Shown: positions 1 to 6,921, counted from the stretch's first letter. The stretch is DNA of 12,312 bases from Candidatus Komeilibacteria bacterium RIFCSPLOWO2_02_FULL_48_11 (GCA_001818435.1 MHKO01000053.1:1-12312); one strand, 5' to 3'. Translations and numbers: made by a program. Notes: a model not told the origin generated them from the sequence alone.

Positions 1-140
1 GAAAGACCAAACGAACCTATCAACCTAAAAAACGGCGCCGGACCCGGGTGCATGGCTTCCGCAAGCGCATGAGCTCCCCAACCGGGCGCCGGGTCATTAA
101 GCGGCGAAAGGCCAAAGGCCGCAAGCGGCTGACTGTTTAA
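1..140 (+). CDS. rpmH: Large ribosomal subunit protein bL34, C-terminal part (5' end outside window)
   Basis: The frame read from base 3 to the TAA at 138-140 gives a very basic peptide containing KRTYQPKKRRRTRVHGFRKR and ending KAKGRKRLTV. These are the signature ends of ribosomal protein bL34, a small component of the 50S subunit. About 45 residues are present, which is nearly the whole family length, so only the start codon and perhaps a residue are missing. rnpA starts one base after the stop, the usual rpmH-rnpA arrangement. In many bacteria dnaA and the origin lie just upstream, which would be off the left edge here. Confidence 0.96.
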   Translation, partial: KTKRTYQPKKRRRTRVHGFRKRMSSPTGRRVIKRRKAKGRKRLTV

Positions 141-141
141 T

Positions 142-483
142 ATGTTGCCGCGCAGCCATCGGCTGAATAAAAAGCAAGACATTGAAAAAGTCTTTCGGTT
201 TGGACGCTCAGTTTACGTCGGGAATTTGGGTTTGCGCCTGGCGCCGAACAAACTGCCGGTCTCGCGCTTTACGGTGGTGGTTTCTCTCAAAGTTTCCAAA
301 AAAGCGGTGGAGCGCAACCGCCTCAAAAGGCGGCTGAGGGAAATTCTGCGCCAAGAAATCATGCCGGCTGTAAAAAACGGAATTGACGGCCTGATTCTGA
401 CGCAAAAACCGCTCCTTGAACTCTCTTTTGATGAATTAAAACAACAAACCATTACCTTGTTCAAAAAGGCGCGGTTAATATAA
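142..483 (+). CDS. rnpA: Ribonuclease P protein component
   Basis: This 113-residue basic protein is the protein subunit of RNase P, which assists the catalytic RNA in trimming tRNA 5' leaders. The family signature is clear: residues 52-69 read SKKAVERNRLKRRLREIL, with the RNR motif at 58-60 followed by the basic helix that contacts the RNA. The N-terminal part (LPRSHRLNKKQDIEKVFRFGR) matches the usual start of the family, and the length is normal (110-120). The ATG lies one base after the rpmH stop, so translation is probably coupled. The last base of the stop codon is already part of the octamer inverted repeat that follows. The call is secure from motif, length and context. Confidence 0.97.
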   Translation: MLPRSHRLNKKQDIEKVFRFGRSVYVGNLGLRLAPNKLPVSRFTVVVSLKVSKKAVERNRLKRRLREILRQEIMPAVKNGIDGLILTQKPLLELSFDELKQQTITLFKKARLI

Positions 484-578
484 ATTGTTATATTGTTATA
501 TTGTTATATTGTTAAATTGACACATCACAAAAAAGAAACATTTAAAAAACAATTCAACAATATAACAATATAACAATT
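483..578. repeat. Inverted repeat made of TTGTTATA octamers
   Basis: The left arm (483-519) is a tandem of the octamer ATATTGTT ending in AAATTG. The right arm (550-578) is its reverse complement with one octamer fewer and one mismatch (G for A) near the inner end. The arms are separated by about 30 nt (520-549). Transcribed, this makes an AU-rich stem of more than 20 bp between rnpA and yidD. It starts on the rnpA stop codon and ends 10 nt before the yidD ATG. It lacks the GC stem and U-tract of an intrinsic terminator. The copy-number difference between arms indicates slippage or unit gain and loss. Confidence 0.9.
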
Positions 579-588
579 GGCATACGAA

Positions 589-837
589 ATGGCAAACTCT
601 CTCGCGCAAAACTTGGCTTTAACCCTCATCCGCCTCTATCAAAAAACCTTGTCTCCGGATCATGGACTGTTAAAATATTTTTATCCCCAAGGCGCATGCA
701 TTTACCGCCCCACTTGTTCGGAATACGCACATGACACCATTAAACATTTTGGCATTGCCAGGGGCGTCTGGTTAGGAATAAAACGACTCCTCCGATGTCA
801 TCCCTGGCACAAGCCGGGATATGAACCAATAAAGTGA
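589..837 (+). CDS. yidD: Membrane protein insertion efficiency factor YidD
   Basis: From ATG 589 the protein has 82 residues. YidD is a small membrane-associated protein that helps YidC-dependent insertion. The family motif is present: an N-terminal amphipathic stretch (LTLIRLYQKTLSP), then CIYRPTCSEYA, then HFGIARGVWLGIKRLLRCHPW. The three conserved cysteines (in CIYRPTC and RCHPW) are kept. A TTG at 577 would add four residues, but it lies inside the inverted repeat, so the ATG is preferred. The gene keeps the conserved position between rnpA and yidC, although a 192-nt repeat-bearing gap separates it from yidC. Confidence 0.95.
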   Translation: MANSLAQNLALTLIRLYQKTLSPDHGLLKYFYPQGACIYRPTCSEYAHDTIKHFGIARGVWLGIKRLLRCHPWHKPGYEPIK

Positions 838-857
838 TATGAAATACATAAACTTTC

Positions 858-984
858 TGTCATTGCGAGCGAAGCCCAGCAGGGCGAAGCGCGGCAATCC
901 CAAAATTTTATGCTGGGATTGCCGCCCAAAGGGTGGCCAGCCTCTGGCTGGCTTCGGTCGCGAGTACGCTCCCTCGCAATGACA
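858..984. repeat. Nested palindromic intergenic repeat (CATTGCGAG type)
   Basis: The outer arms TGTCATTGCGAG (858-869) and CTCGCAATGACA (973-984) are perfect 12-bp complements. The inner arms GCGGCAATCCCA (891-902) and TGGGATTGCCGC (914-925) are also perfect 12-bp complements around an 11-nt loop. Between them lie a small hairpin on the left (GCCC-agca-GGGC, about 874-885) and a twin hairpin on the right (921-952). The whole folds as a branched cruciform. Palindromes opening with CATTGCGAGCGAAG are, from general knowledge, scattered in many unrelated bacterial genomes as non-coding mobile repeats. It fills most of the yidD-yidC gap. No terminator U-tract follows. Confidence 0.9.
921..952. repeat. 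Twin-hairpin module, intergenic copy
   Basis: The first hairpin is GCCGCCC-AAA-GGGTGGC (921-937, 7 bp with one G-T pair). The second is GCCAGCC-TCT-GGCTGGC (936-952, 7 bp perfect), overlapping the first by two bases. The loop triplets AAA and TCT, and their order, are identical to the twin hairpin inside gdhA at 10974-11003, while the stem bases differ in a paired manner. The module interrupts the right arm of the 858-984 palindrome, because the left arm has no counterpart. This suggests insertion of one repeat into another. Confidence 0.75.
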
Positions 985-1029
985 TTAGCGTCATTCGTAT
1001 GATTTCGTATTAATTTAGCATCGCCTTTC

Positions 1030-1737
1030 ATGAACATTTTTACCATTATCTTCTACCAACCCATCCTTAACCTTCTCGTCTGGCTCCATAACGTCATTCC
1101 GGGCAATGATTTTGGCTGGGCCATTATCGCTTTGACCATCATCATAAAAATAATCCTCTGGCCGCTTTCGGGCAAGTCGCTTAAGTCGCAAAAAGCCCTG
1201 CAGGAACTTCAGCCCAAAGTGGACGCCCTTAAAGAAAAATTCAAGGATAATAAGGAAGAGCTGGGCCGGGCCATGATGGAGCTTTATAAAAAAGAAAAAG
1301 TCAGCCCTTTTTCTTCCTGCTTGCCGCTGCTAGTGCAGCTGCCTTTCTTGATTGCCATTTATCAGGTGCTGCGCGATGGTTTGCAAAACGGCAGTTTGAA
1401 TTTGCTTTACCCTTTTATAGCCAAGCCCGAAGCGGTCAACACTGTTTTTTTGGGCATTGTTGACCTTTCCAAAGCCAGCGTGGCCATGGCGGTTATCGCC
1501 GGGGCGCTCCAGTTCTGGCAGACCAAGATGCTGATGCACAAAAAACAGCCCAACATTCCGGGCGCCAAAGACGAGGGCATGGCCAGCATGGTCAATAAGC
1601 AAATGCTTTACGTGATGCCGATAGTAACCGTGTTTATTGGCGCCTCATTGCCCGGGGGCTTGACTCTTTACTGGTTGATGAACACTTTAGCGACCATTGC
1701 CCAGCAACTGTTTGTTTTAAAAAAGCGCCCGGCCTAA
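1030..1737 (+). CDS. yidC: YidC/Oxa1-family membrane protein insertase (short form)
   Basis: This 235-residue integral membrane protein catalyses insertion of proteins into the cytoplasmic membrane, alone or with SecYEG. It lacks the large periplasmic domain of proteobacterial YidC, as in Gram-positives and CPR bacteria. Visible parts are a first hydrophobic helix (about 3-23), a helix at 28-46, the charged cytoplasmic hairpin (about 48-90, LQPKVDALKEKFKDNKEELG), a conserved helix SSCLPLLVQLPFLIAIYQVL (about 95-114), and hydrophobic segments near 140-162 and 195-230. The positively charged groove residue, usually arginine in characterised homologues, aligns with Lys40 (ALTIIIKIILWPL). The ATG at 1030 has no clear Shine-Dalgarno. 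The next gene follows after 4 nt. Confidence 0.96.
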   Translation: MNIFTIIFYQPILNLLVWLHNVIPGNDFGWAIIALTIIIKIILWPLSGKSLKSQKALQELQPKVDALKEKFKDNKEELGRAMMELYKKEKVSPFSSCLPLLVQLPFLIAIYQVLRDGLQNGSLNLLYPFIAKPEAVNTVFLGIVDLSKASVAMAVIAGALQFWQTKMLMHKKQPNIPGAKDEGMASMVNKQMLYVMPIVTVFIGASLPGGLTLYWLMNTLATIAQQLFVLKKRPA

Positions 1738-1741
1738 AACT

Positions 1742-2044
1742 ATGCTGCTTGAGCACAAACAAATCATCGGTTTGCCGGTAGCCACCAAAAGCGGCGAACG
1801 CTTGGGCAAGGTGGCGAGCTTTAATTTGGAATCAGGCAGCCAGACTGTCCACCAATATCAAGTTGGTTCTTTGGGATTGGGGAAATTATTCGCCAAAGAT
1901 TTGATTATTCACCGCGATCAGGTTGTAAGCATTGACGATAAAAAAATGCTGGTTGATGATTTAGTGGTTAGCGCTCTGGCTTTAGAGAAAAAAAACAGAA
2001 ATCAAAAAACACTCCCGGCTGAAGCGGTTACTCTGGACAGATAA
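1742..2044 (+). CDS. PRC-barrel domain protein
   Basis: This 100-residue soluble protein is dominated by one PRC-barrel fold (about residues 5-78). The first strands read IIGLPVATKSGERLGKVASFNLE. The later ones read YQVGSLGLG, then DLIIHRDQVVSIDDKKMLVDD. PRC barrels occur in RimM, in photosynthetic reaction-centre H subunits, and in many stand-alone small proteins of unknown role. They mediate binding of RNA or protein partners. The tail (about 80-100) is charged and probably disordered. The gene starts 4 nt after yidC stops, so it is co-transcribed and probably translationally coupled, which suggests a role near ribosome maturation or membrane insertion. No specific function can be given. 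Its end converges on tsaE with only 3 nt between the stop codons. Confidence 0.85.
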   Translation: MLLEHKQIIGLPVATKSGERLGKVASFNLESGSQTVHQYQVGSLGLGKLFAKDLIIHRDQVVSIDDKKMLVDDLVVSALALEKKNRNQKTLPAEAVTLDR

Positions 2045-2047
2045 TCT

Positions 2048-2467
2048 TTACGGGGTTTTTGTTATGAGGCGGCTGTTATCCGACCGGGCTTTAATTTGCA
2101 GCCAGATGGTTTTTGAGGGCAATTTGTCTTTTATTTTCTCGGCCCACTCAATAAAACAAACTGTGTCTGGCTCGCCCAAGCATTCTTCAAAACCGTGCGG
2201 CGCCTTAAAATCATTAAGCCGATAAAGGTCAATGTGGCAAAGCCGCTTGATGCCATGGTAATCGACTGGATAGGATTTTAAAATGACAAAAGTCGGGCTC
2301 AAGGCCGAGCGAGAAAGCCCTAAAGACCGGGCCAGGGCCTGGATTAAAGTTGTTTTGCCGGCTCCTAATTCGCCGGATAAAGCCACCACATCCCCGGGCC
2401 GCAGCTCCTTTAATAATTTTTTGGCGAAAGATTCCAATTCGGACAAATTTTTTATAACGGAATTCAT
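2048..2467 (-). CDS. tsaE: tRNA threonylcarbamoyladenosine biosynthesis ATPase TsaE
   Basis: This 139-residue P-loop ATPase works with TsaB and TsaD in making N6-threonylcarbamoyladenosine at position 37 of ANN-decoding tRNAs. TsaB and TsaD are not in this window. The Walker A motif GELGAGKTT is at 32-40. Next come the family block LSRSALSPTFVILKSY (about 51-66) and the strand HIDLYRL. The conserved FIEWAEKI lies in the C-terminal half. The length is typical (135-160). The ATG (2465-2467) overlaps the TGA of the upstream dikinase gene as ATGA, so translation is coupled. It is the last gene of the minus-strand unit and ends 3 nt from the convergent PRC-barrel gene, with no visible terminator between. 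Confidence 0.95.
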   Translation of the reverse strand: MNSVIKNLSELESFAKKLLKELRPGDVVALSGELGAGKTTLIQALARSLGLSRSALSPTFVILKSYPVDYHGIKRLCHIDLYRLNDFKAPHGFEECLGEPDTVCFIEWAEKIKDKLPSKTIWLQIKARSDNSRLITKTP

Positions 2468-4524
2468 AATTGTATTTTTTTAATTTCCCCACTGCCACCA
2501 TTTATTCCGATCAAACTTCCTAATTCTATGGCGTTATCCCTAAGGTTATAATTCACTATAACTGGAATTTTTTGCTCTCTGGCAATTATTGCCAGATGAG
2601 AGAGCAGACCGCCTTCCTCTGATATTATGCCTTTTATTTTAGAGAAATACTTTACTAGATCGGGGGATAAAATTTTTACATAAAGTATCACCTCAATATT
2701 TTGATGCTTTACATCGCTGATGTCGCTTTCTTCAACTAAAATTCCCTTGGCAATTCCAGGCGACACGCCTAATAGTAATCTGTTTTCCGTTGCCATAATA
2801 ATATTCGTCAGAGTTTTTGGAATATTAAATTTAGAGTATTGCGAATATTTGTTTTTTCGGGTTTGGCACGTTTGCTCGAAAATTTGATTATTTATTATCT
2901 CGTCTAATTTTGCGAAATATATATCCATTGGATTTTTAAATTTTTTCTCATTCGCGGCCTTACTCAAAAACCGCCTGAACGCGGAGATTTCTTTAACGAC
3001 CAGCCATCTGCCGGTTTCCCGCAAACGATTATAAATTAAAGCGTTTTTAATGATTGGCTCCAGTGCTTTCTTTTTCCAGGCCGAGAGCGGAGCCCACCAG
3101 GCGTCAAAAATTTTAGTATCCTGCTCATTGTAGTCGGTTGGGCCTAAAAATTTTGATTCATCGGATATTTCCAGGGAATTTCCAATTAATTCTTCTGGAC
3201 TCGCGTTAATTTCTAATTTTGATAATTCGGGCGCAATTTTCCAACCAAAACTTAGAATGGAGGCCAGGTTGATGTTTTTATCTTTTTTAATAATTATAGC
3301 CAGCTTTTTAACGGCCATTTGCGACAAAAGATTGGCTTCAAAAATGGCACGATAATTTTCTAGAAAGCGGCTCAAACTGTTTAAAAAAATTTCTTGATCA
3401 TAATTTTCTTCAATTTTTGACCTAAGATTATTAAAGATTTCTTGAAAATTTTCAAGTCTAATTTTGTGGAGATTGTATAAATTTTTGATTGTTCTGATAA
3501 ACCCGAATGAGGTTCTAAATTTTGGCCATAGATCTTTTGTTCCGAGGTAACTATAAGAAGGCAATAGGGTTTTTATTTCTTCTTCCTTATTGCACAAAAG
3601 TTCGTTGCCGAAAATTTTTATAAAATTTCGCGGCTCATAATCTACGTTGTATTTTTTGTAAACCTGATAGACTGACCCGCCTGGGCCGTAAATTTTTTGC
3701 AGCAGGCCAAGAGTAAATTCAGTCGGTCTGGCCGCTATTTCCGAAATTTCCGTTTTTTCGAAATAAAAATTTTGTCCCCGGGGCAAAATTTCGTCCAGAT
3801 ATAGAGACTGCTGATATTGAATTTTTGTTATTGACGTTATGGGGCGGGTCTGCAAAAAATACCAGGCATCGCCTTTGACGCACCATTCAACGTCTTGCGG
3901 AAACTGGTAGTAGGCTTCTATTTTTTTAAATTTTTCAACCGCCTCTTTAAACTTCGGAAGCGGTAATTTTTTAATTTCTGAATTCCAGAACAACTTGATT
4001 TTTTCGGGTTTAATTTTTCCACTCACTAAATCCTCACCTTTGCCCAAATGAAATTCAACGGTCATTTCTCTTCCGCCCAGAGGGTCTCGGGTAAAGGCCA
4101 CCCCAGAAAAGTCCGGTTCGATGTATTCCTGAATAATTATGGAAAATTTTTCAATTTTACCTTTAAGGAAATCGTGGGCCTGTTTGGCGACCTCCGAAAT
4201 CGCCGCGGACAGCCCGTTTTCTGGAATGTTTATTTTTGTCTGAAATTGGCCGGCAAAAGATTCTTGGTAACTATCTTCTATCAAAGCGCTGGAGCGAACG
4301 GCATAGGCGCCGACTTTTAAAATTTTTATAATTTCTTGAGCTATATTATTGGCTTCCGCTTCGTTGATTTGTCCGTTCTGGCCGATTATTTTAGCGACTG
4401 ACGTGGAAGGAATAGCAACAAATCTCGGCACGTTTAAGCCAAGATGCAGTAAATCTTTCAGCTTCAGCGTTTTTCCTCCCAGATATCCTTTATATTTTTC
4501 TATACTGGCAACGTCAATAATCAT
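2464..4524 (-). CDS. PEP-synthase-like dikinase (ATP-grasp plus swivelling His domain, no PEP domain)
   Basis: This 686-residue protein has the order of domains seen in rifampin phosphotransferase-type dikinases. An N-terminal PPDK/ATP-grasp domain spans about 1-232, with LGGK at 15-18, AVRSSALIEDSYQESFAG at 75-92, QEYIEPDFSGVAFTRDP at 132-148 and the metal-binding DVEW...LQTRPI at 211-229. A Lys/Asn/Ile-rich helical middle of no recognised family spans about 235-590. A C-terminal phosphohistidine domain (about 590-686) contains GGLLSHLAIIARE, with the phospho-acceptor His at 643. The large PEP/pyruvate-binding barrel of PpsA and PpdK is absent, so central-metabolism activity is unlikely. From the family, the expected reaction is transfer of the ATP beta-phosphate to a small molecule held by the middle domain. 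The substrate is unknown. It starts one base after the rhodanese stop. Confidence 0.85.
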   Translation of the reverse strand: MIIDVASIEKYKGYLGGKTLKLKDLLHLGLNVPRFVAIPSTSVAKIIGQNGQINEAEANNIAQEIIKILKVGAYAVRSSALIEDSYQESFAGQFQTKINIPENGLSAAISEVAKQAHDFLKGKIEKFSIIIQEYIEPDFSGVAFTRDPLGGREMTVEFHLGKGEDLVSGKIKPEKIKLFWNSEIKKLPLPKFKEAVEKFKKIEAYYQFPQDVEWCVKGDAWYFLQTRPITSITKIQYQQSLYLDEILPRGQNFYFEKTEISEIAARPTEFTLGLLQKIYGPGGSVYQVYKKYNVDYEPRNFIKIFGNELLCNKEEEIKTLLPSYSYLGTKDLWPKFRTSFGFIRTIKNLYNLHKIRLENFQEIFNNLRSKIEENYDQEIFLNSLSRFLENYRAIFEANLLSQMAVKKLAIIIKKDKNINLASILSFGWKIAPELSKLEINASPEELIGNSLEISDESKFLGPTDYNEQDTKIFDAWWAPLSAWKKKALEPIIKNALIYNRLRETGRWLVVKEISAFRRFLSKAANEKKFKNPMDIYFAKLDEIINNQIFEQTCQTRKNKYSQYSKFNIPKTLTNIIMATENRLLLGVSPGIAKGILVEESDISDVKHQNIEVILYVKILSPDLVKYFSKIKGIISEEGGLLSHLAIIAREQKIPVIVNYNLRDNAIELGSLIGINGGSGEIKKIQL

Positions 4525-4525
4525 A

Positions 4526-6046
4526 TTAATATTCCCACGGCTTATTGTATCGGCCTAATAATTGATGGCCTTTTGCTTCCAGCTCCACGCCTGTGATTTT
4601 GGCGTCAAAACAATTTACATAGCCGTCACAAATTATGATTACTTTGCTGTTTGGCTTAAACTGGCTGAAAACACCTTCTAAATTGGTCGTGGGCGTGTAC
4701 ATAATCGGGAAACTTATGCTCCCGGGAAGGTGTGCTTGTTCGTACTTCCAAGGCTCTCGGCTGTCAACAAGTTGAATGTTCTCTCTGACAACTTTTTCTT
4801 TTACGTCGGTGGTATTGAAAACCAGGCGATAGCGCTCTTCGGAATATTTGGCCGAAAACTTGACACTGCCAATCCATTGTCCCCCATATTCCACCCAGCC
4901 GTTGGCTCCGTTTTCAAGATACGAGGCAACAATGTCTTTTGTCCGTAAAAATTCCGCGACTTCTTTACCGCGAATCCCAGACCAACAGAGAACATAAACA
5001 AATTTGTCGTTTGGAATTTCAATCCAGCGGCCAGCCTGCAAGTCGGCAAATCTTATGTGGATGCTGTCGGGGAAAAATCCATTTTCATACTCAATGTTTT
5101 CCCGGGCATCCAGAACAAGGTAATTATTTCGGTTGTTATTGATTATGGTTTGAAACTCATTATTGCTGATAAAAATCGGATAATTTTCATTATCGGTAAA
5201 AAATCCCGTGGTAATTTTTTCTTCTTGCGCCTGATTCGGCTCAGATCGCAAATTTGCCATTACCGCCCCTTGCTCCAGTATTCTTACTTCTGATTTTTCA
5301 ACCTGAACAGGCATTTTGTTCTCTATAAGCAGGGTCATTAAAACGCCGTACCTTGTGTATTTATCGCTTTCGTATAATGTTAATTCGAGAGAACTTTTTT
5401 TATCGTCAATTCTGGTTAAATTATCCAACGTAATTTTATTTGTGTCTTTATACCAGTTTTTGAAGGTTTGTAAATCAACAACTTTTTTGGACATCGCATA
5501 CGCTTTTTCCAGAGCATGATTGGCTATATTGCCGTAATAATCTTGAATAAATTGCGCGCTTTTGTCGTTGTTTAAATTTTGGGTGATGTTGCTGCTGAAT
5601 TTTGCGCCGTTGCTTGTCTTTTGAATATCAACGTTTTTTATGGCACTGATTTTTAGTTTATCAATTGTTTCATAATCGCCGACTTCTTTTGTCTGCTCAT
5701 TGTATTTTTGGCTTTCGGTCAGCCAGTTGTCATAGGCGATCTTTTGTTCATATTGTCCGTAGAAATAGGCAACACCGCCGGCTATAGCCAGTATGATTAT
5801 TATCGAAGCTACCCAATGCCATTTATTTAGGCTGAATGCGGTTAATTTAATTTTTATAAACTGATAGAACACACTTAAAATGGCGGAAAGAAAGATTGTC
5901 AGTAATGAGAATATTTGCGCGATTTGATAACCGATATTAAATACAAAGTCAGGCGGCATAACCGCTTGGGCGGGTTTGGAAAACCCAATGACGCTAAAAA
6001 ATATAATTATCAGTAATAATAATTTTTGAATGTTCTTATGGTTCAT
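4526..6046 (-). CDS. Membrane-anchored protein with an NTF2-like region and two rhodanese domains
   Basis: From ATG 6046 the product has 506 residues. A signal-peptide-like start (MNHKNIQKLLLLIIIFFSV, AxA-type site near 26-28) is followed by two membrane segments (about 37-61 and 77-96). The loop between these two carries lysines, so the long C-terminal part should lie outside the cytoplasm. Residues about 160-260 resemble an NTF2-like fold (weak call). Rhodanese 1 (about 295-400) has LDARENIEYENGFFPDSIHI and the active-site loop CWSGIRG with Cys354. Rhodanese 2 (about 420-506) has LVDSREPWKYEQAHLPGSIS and the loop CDGYVNC with Cys473. Rhodaneses carry persulfide sulfur or bind oxyanions. A TTG at 6073 preceded by AAGG at about 9 nt is an alternative start. 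The gene is AT-rich and coupled to the dikinase. Confidence 0.85.
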   Translation of the reverse strand: MNHKNIQKLLLLIIIFFSVIGFSKPAQAVMPPDFVFNIGYQIAQIFSLLTIFLSAILSVFYQFIKIKLTAFSLNKWHWVASIIIILAIAGGVAYFYGQYEQKIAYDNWLTESQKYNEQTKEVGDYETIDKLKISAIKNVDIQKTSNGAKFSSNITQNLNNDKSAQFIQDYYGNIANHALEKAYAMSKKVVDLQTFKNWYKDTNKITLDNLTRIDDKKSSLELTLYESDKYTRYGVLMTLLIENKMPVQVEKSEVRILEQGAVMANLRSEPNQAQEEKITTGFFTDNENYPIFISNNEFQTIINNNRNNYLVLDARENIEYENGFFPDSIHIRFADLQAGRWIEIPNDKFVYVLCWSGIRGKEVAEFLRTKDIVASYLENGANGWVEYGGQWIGSVKFSAKYSEERYRLVFNTTDVKEKVVRENIQLVDSREPWKYEQAHLPGSISFPIMYTPTTNLEGVFSQFKPNSKVIIICDGYVNCFDAKITGVELEAKGHQLLGRYNKPWEY

Positions 6047-6100
6047 GTAAATTGAAGTTAAAGAGATTATCAAATTTAATTCCCTTCTTGTTCCTACGAA

Positions 6101-6916
6101 TTATAAATTATTTCCAGCTCCAACCACCACCAGAAGTTTTCGCGGCTCAATCTCCACCTCCACTGGCGCGGTTAATTGTTTTTCAGCGTCAGCCACAACG
6201 GTAATTGTTTTTTCGCGGCTTAAAACCGTAATTTTTTGATGCGGAAACACGCTCTCAATTTGATAACCGCCGGCTTGTCTTTCTTTGGAAAACAATTTTT
6301 TCCAGCCAACCGCCAATGGCCGGCGCGTGACCACGGCCTCAAAAGTTCCGTCTTGGGGATTAAAACTCTTTTGGTAGCGGCGGTCTGATTTTAAATTAAA
6401 AGCATTGATATTGCAAATGTGAACCTGGTGCTCGTCATCCAGCAAATTGACAGTGTAAGACAAAAACCCCAAAGACACTTTGGGCGGAAAAGTGGCCAGG
6501 GTCATGAAATAATGGCGATTATTCAATTTACCCACATCAATGCTCTCGGTCCGGCGGCCAACCAGGGTTTGGACCGCCTCGGGTATGGTGGCTGAACCCA
6601 AACAAGAGGCTATTTTCTGCTCCTCGCCAATCGGCAGAACAGCCAAGGCAAGGGAGCGGCCTTTTTCACCCGGGCGCCAATCAATTTTAAGCAAACTATT
6701 AAGAAGCTTGCTCGCCGTACCATCATTGCCAACGGCCACAAAAGTCCTGATGCCGCTCGCGGCGCAGTCGCGCGCGCTGGCATCCAGGTCGTGCAGCCGG
6801 CCCAAACGCAGGCGGCGGCCGATTATGCCGTGCTGGGTCAACAATAAGTCCAAGCTATCAACCTCCCGAGCATAGCGTTTGTGCGCGGTCCAATCATCTA
6901 AAAAATAAGCAAACAT
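6101..6916 (-). CDS. Diacylglycerol/lipid-kinase-fold protein (divergent)
   Basis: This 271-residue protein matches the diacylglycerol kinase catalytic fold of the YegS/BmrU/LCB5 group. The key strand-turn reads TFVAVGNDGTASKLLNSLL, with GNDGT at 63-67 in place of the usual GGDGT, the nucleotide-binding turn. The second family signature, normally P-x-G-T-x-N-D-x-A, is changed to LPIGEEQKIASCLGS. A typical beta-rich C-terminal half follows (FEAVVTRRPLAVG, KITVLSREKTITVVADAEKQL). Homologues phosphorylate lipids at the membrane with ATP. Given the altered second motif, activity and substrate are uncertain. It follows the bactofilin gene after 5 nt and precedes the rhodanese gene. Base composition is more GC-rich than in the two genes downstream. 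Confidence 0.75.
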   Translation of the reverse strand: MFAYFLDDWTAHKRYAREVDSLDLLLTQHGIIGRRLRLGRLHDLDASARDCAASGIRTFVAVGNDGTASKLLNSLLKIDWRPGEKGRSLALAVLPIGEEQKIASCLGSATIPEAVQTLVGRRTESIDVGKLNNRHYFMTLATFPPKVSLGFLSYTVNLLDDEHQVHICNINAFNLKSDRRYQKSFNPQDGTFEAVVTRRPLAVGWKKLFSKERQAGGYQIESVFPHQKITVLSREKTITVVADAEKQLTAPVEVEIEPRKLLVVVGAGNNL

Positions 6917-6921
6917 TTAAA

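Noticed and set aside
483..578. Reading the octamer repeats as a CRISPR array
   Set aside because: The units are 8 nt, contiguous and inverted about a spacer. There are no unique spacers or cas genes.
798..1046. Open frame of 82 residues on the minus strand
   Set aside because: It is the translation of the 858-984 palindrome (RASPCWASLAMT-type peptide) and shows no protein family.
2464..4524. Calling the dikinase PEP synthase or pyruvate phosphate dikinase
   Set aside because: The C-terminal PEP/pyruvate-binding domain is absent and the His domain is at the very C-terminus, so the central-metabolism assignment is not supported.
5316..5519. Plus-strand frames inside the rhodanese and dikinase genes
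   Set aside because: They are low-complexity antisense shadows of AT-rich coding sequence with no recognisable family.
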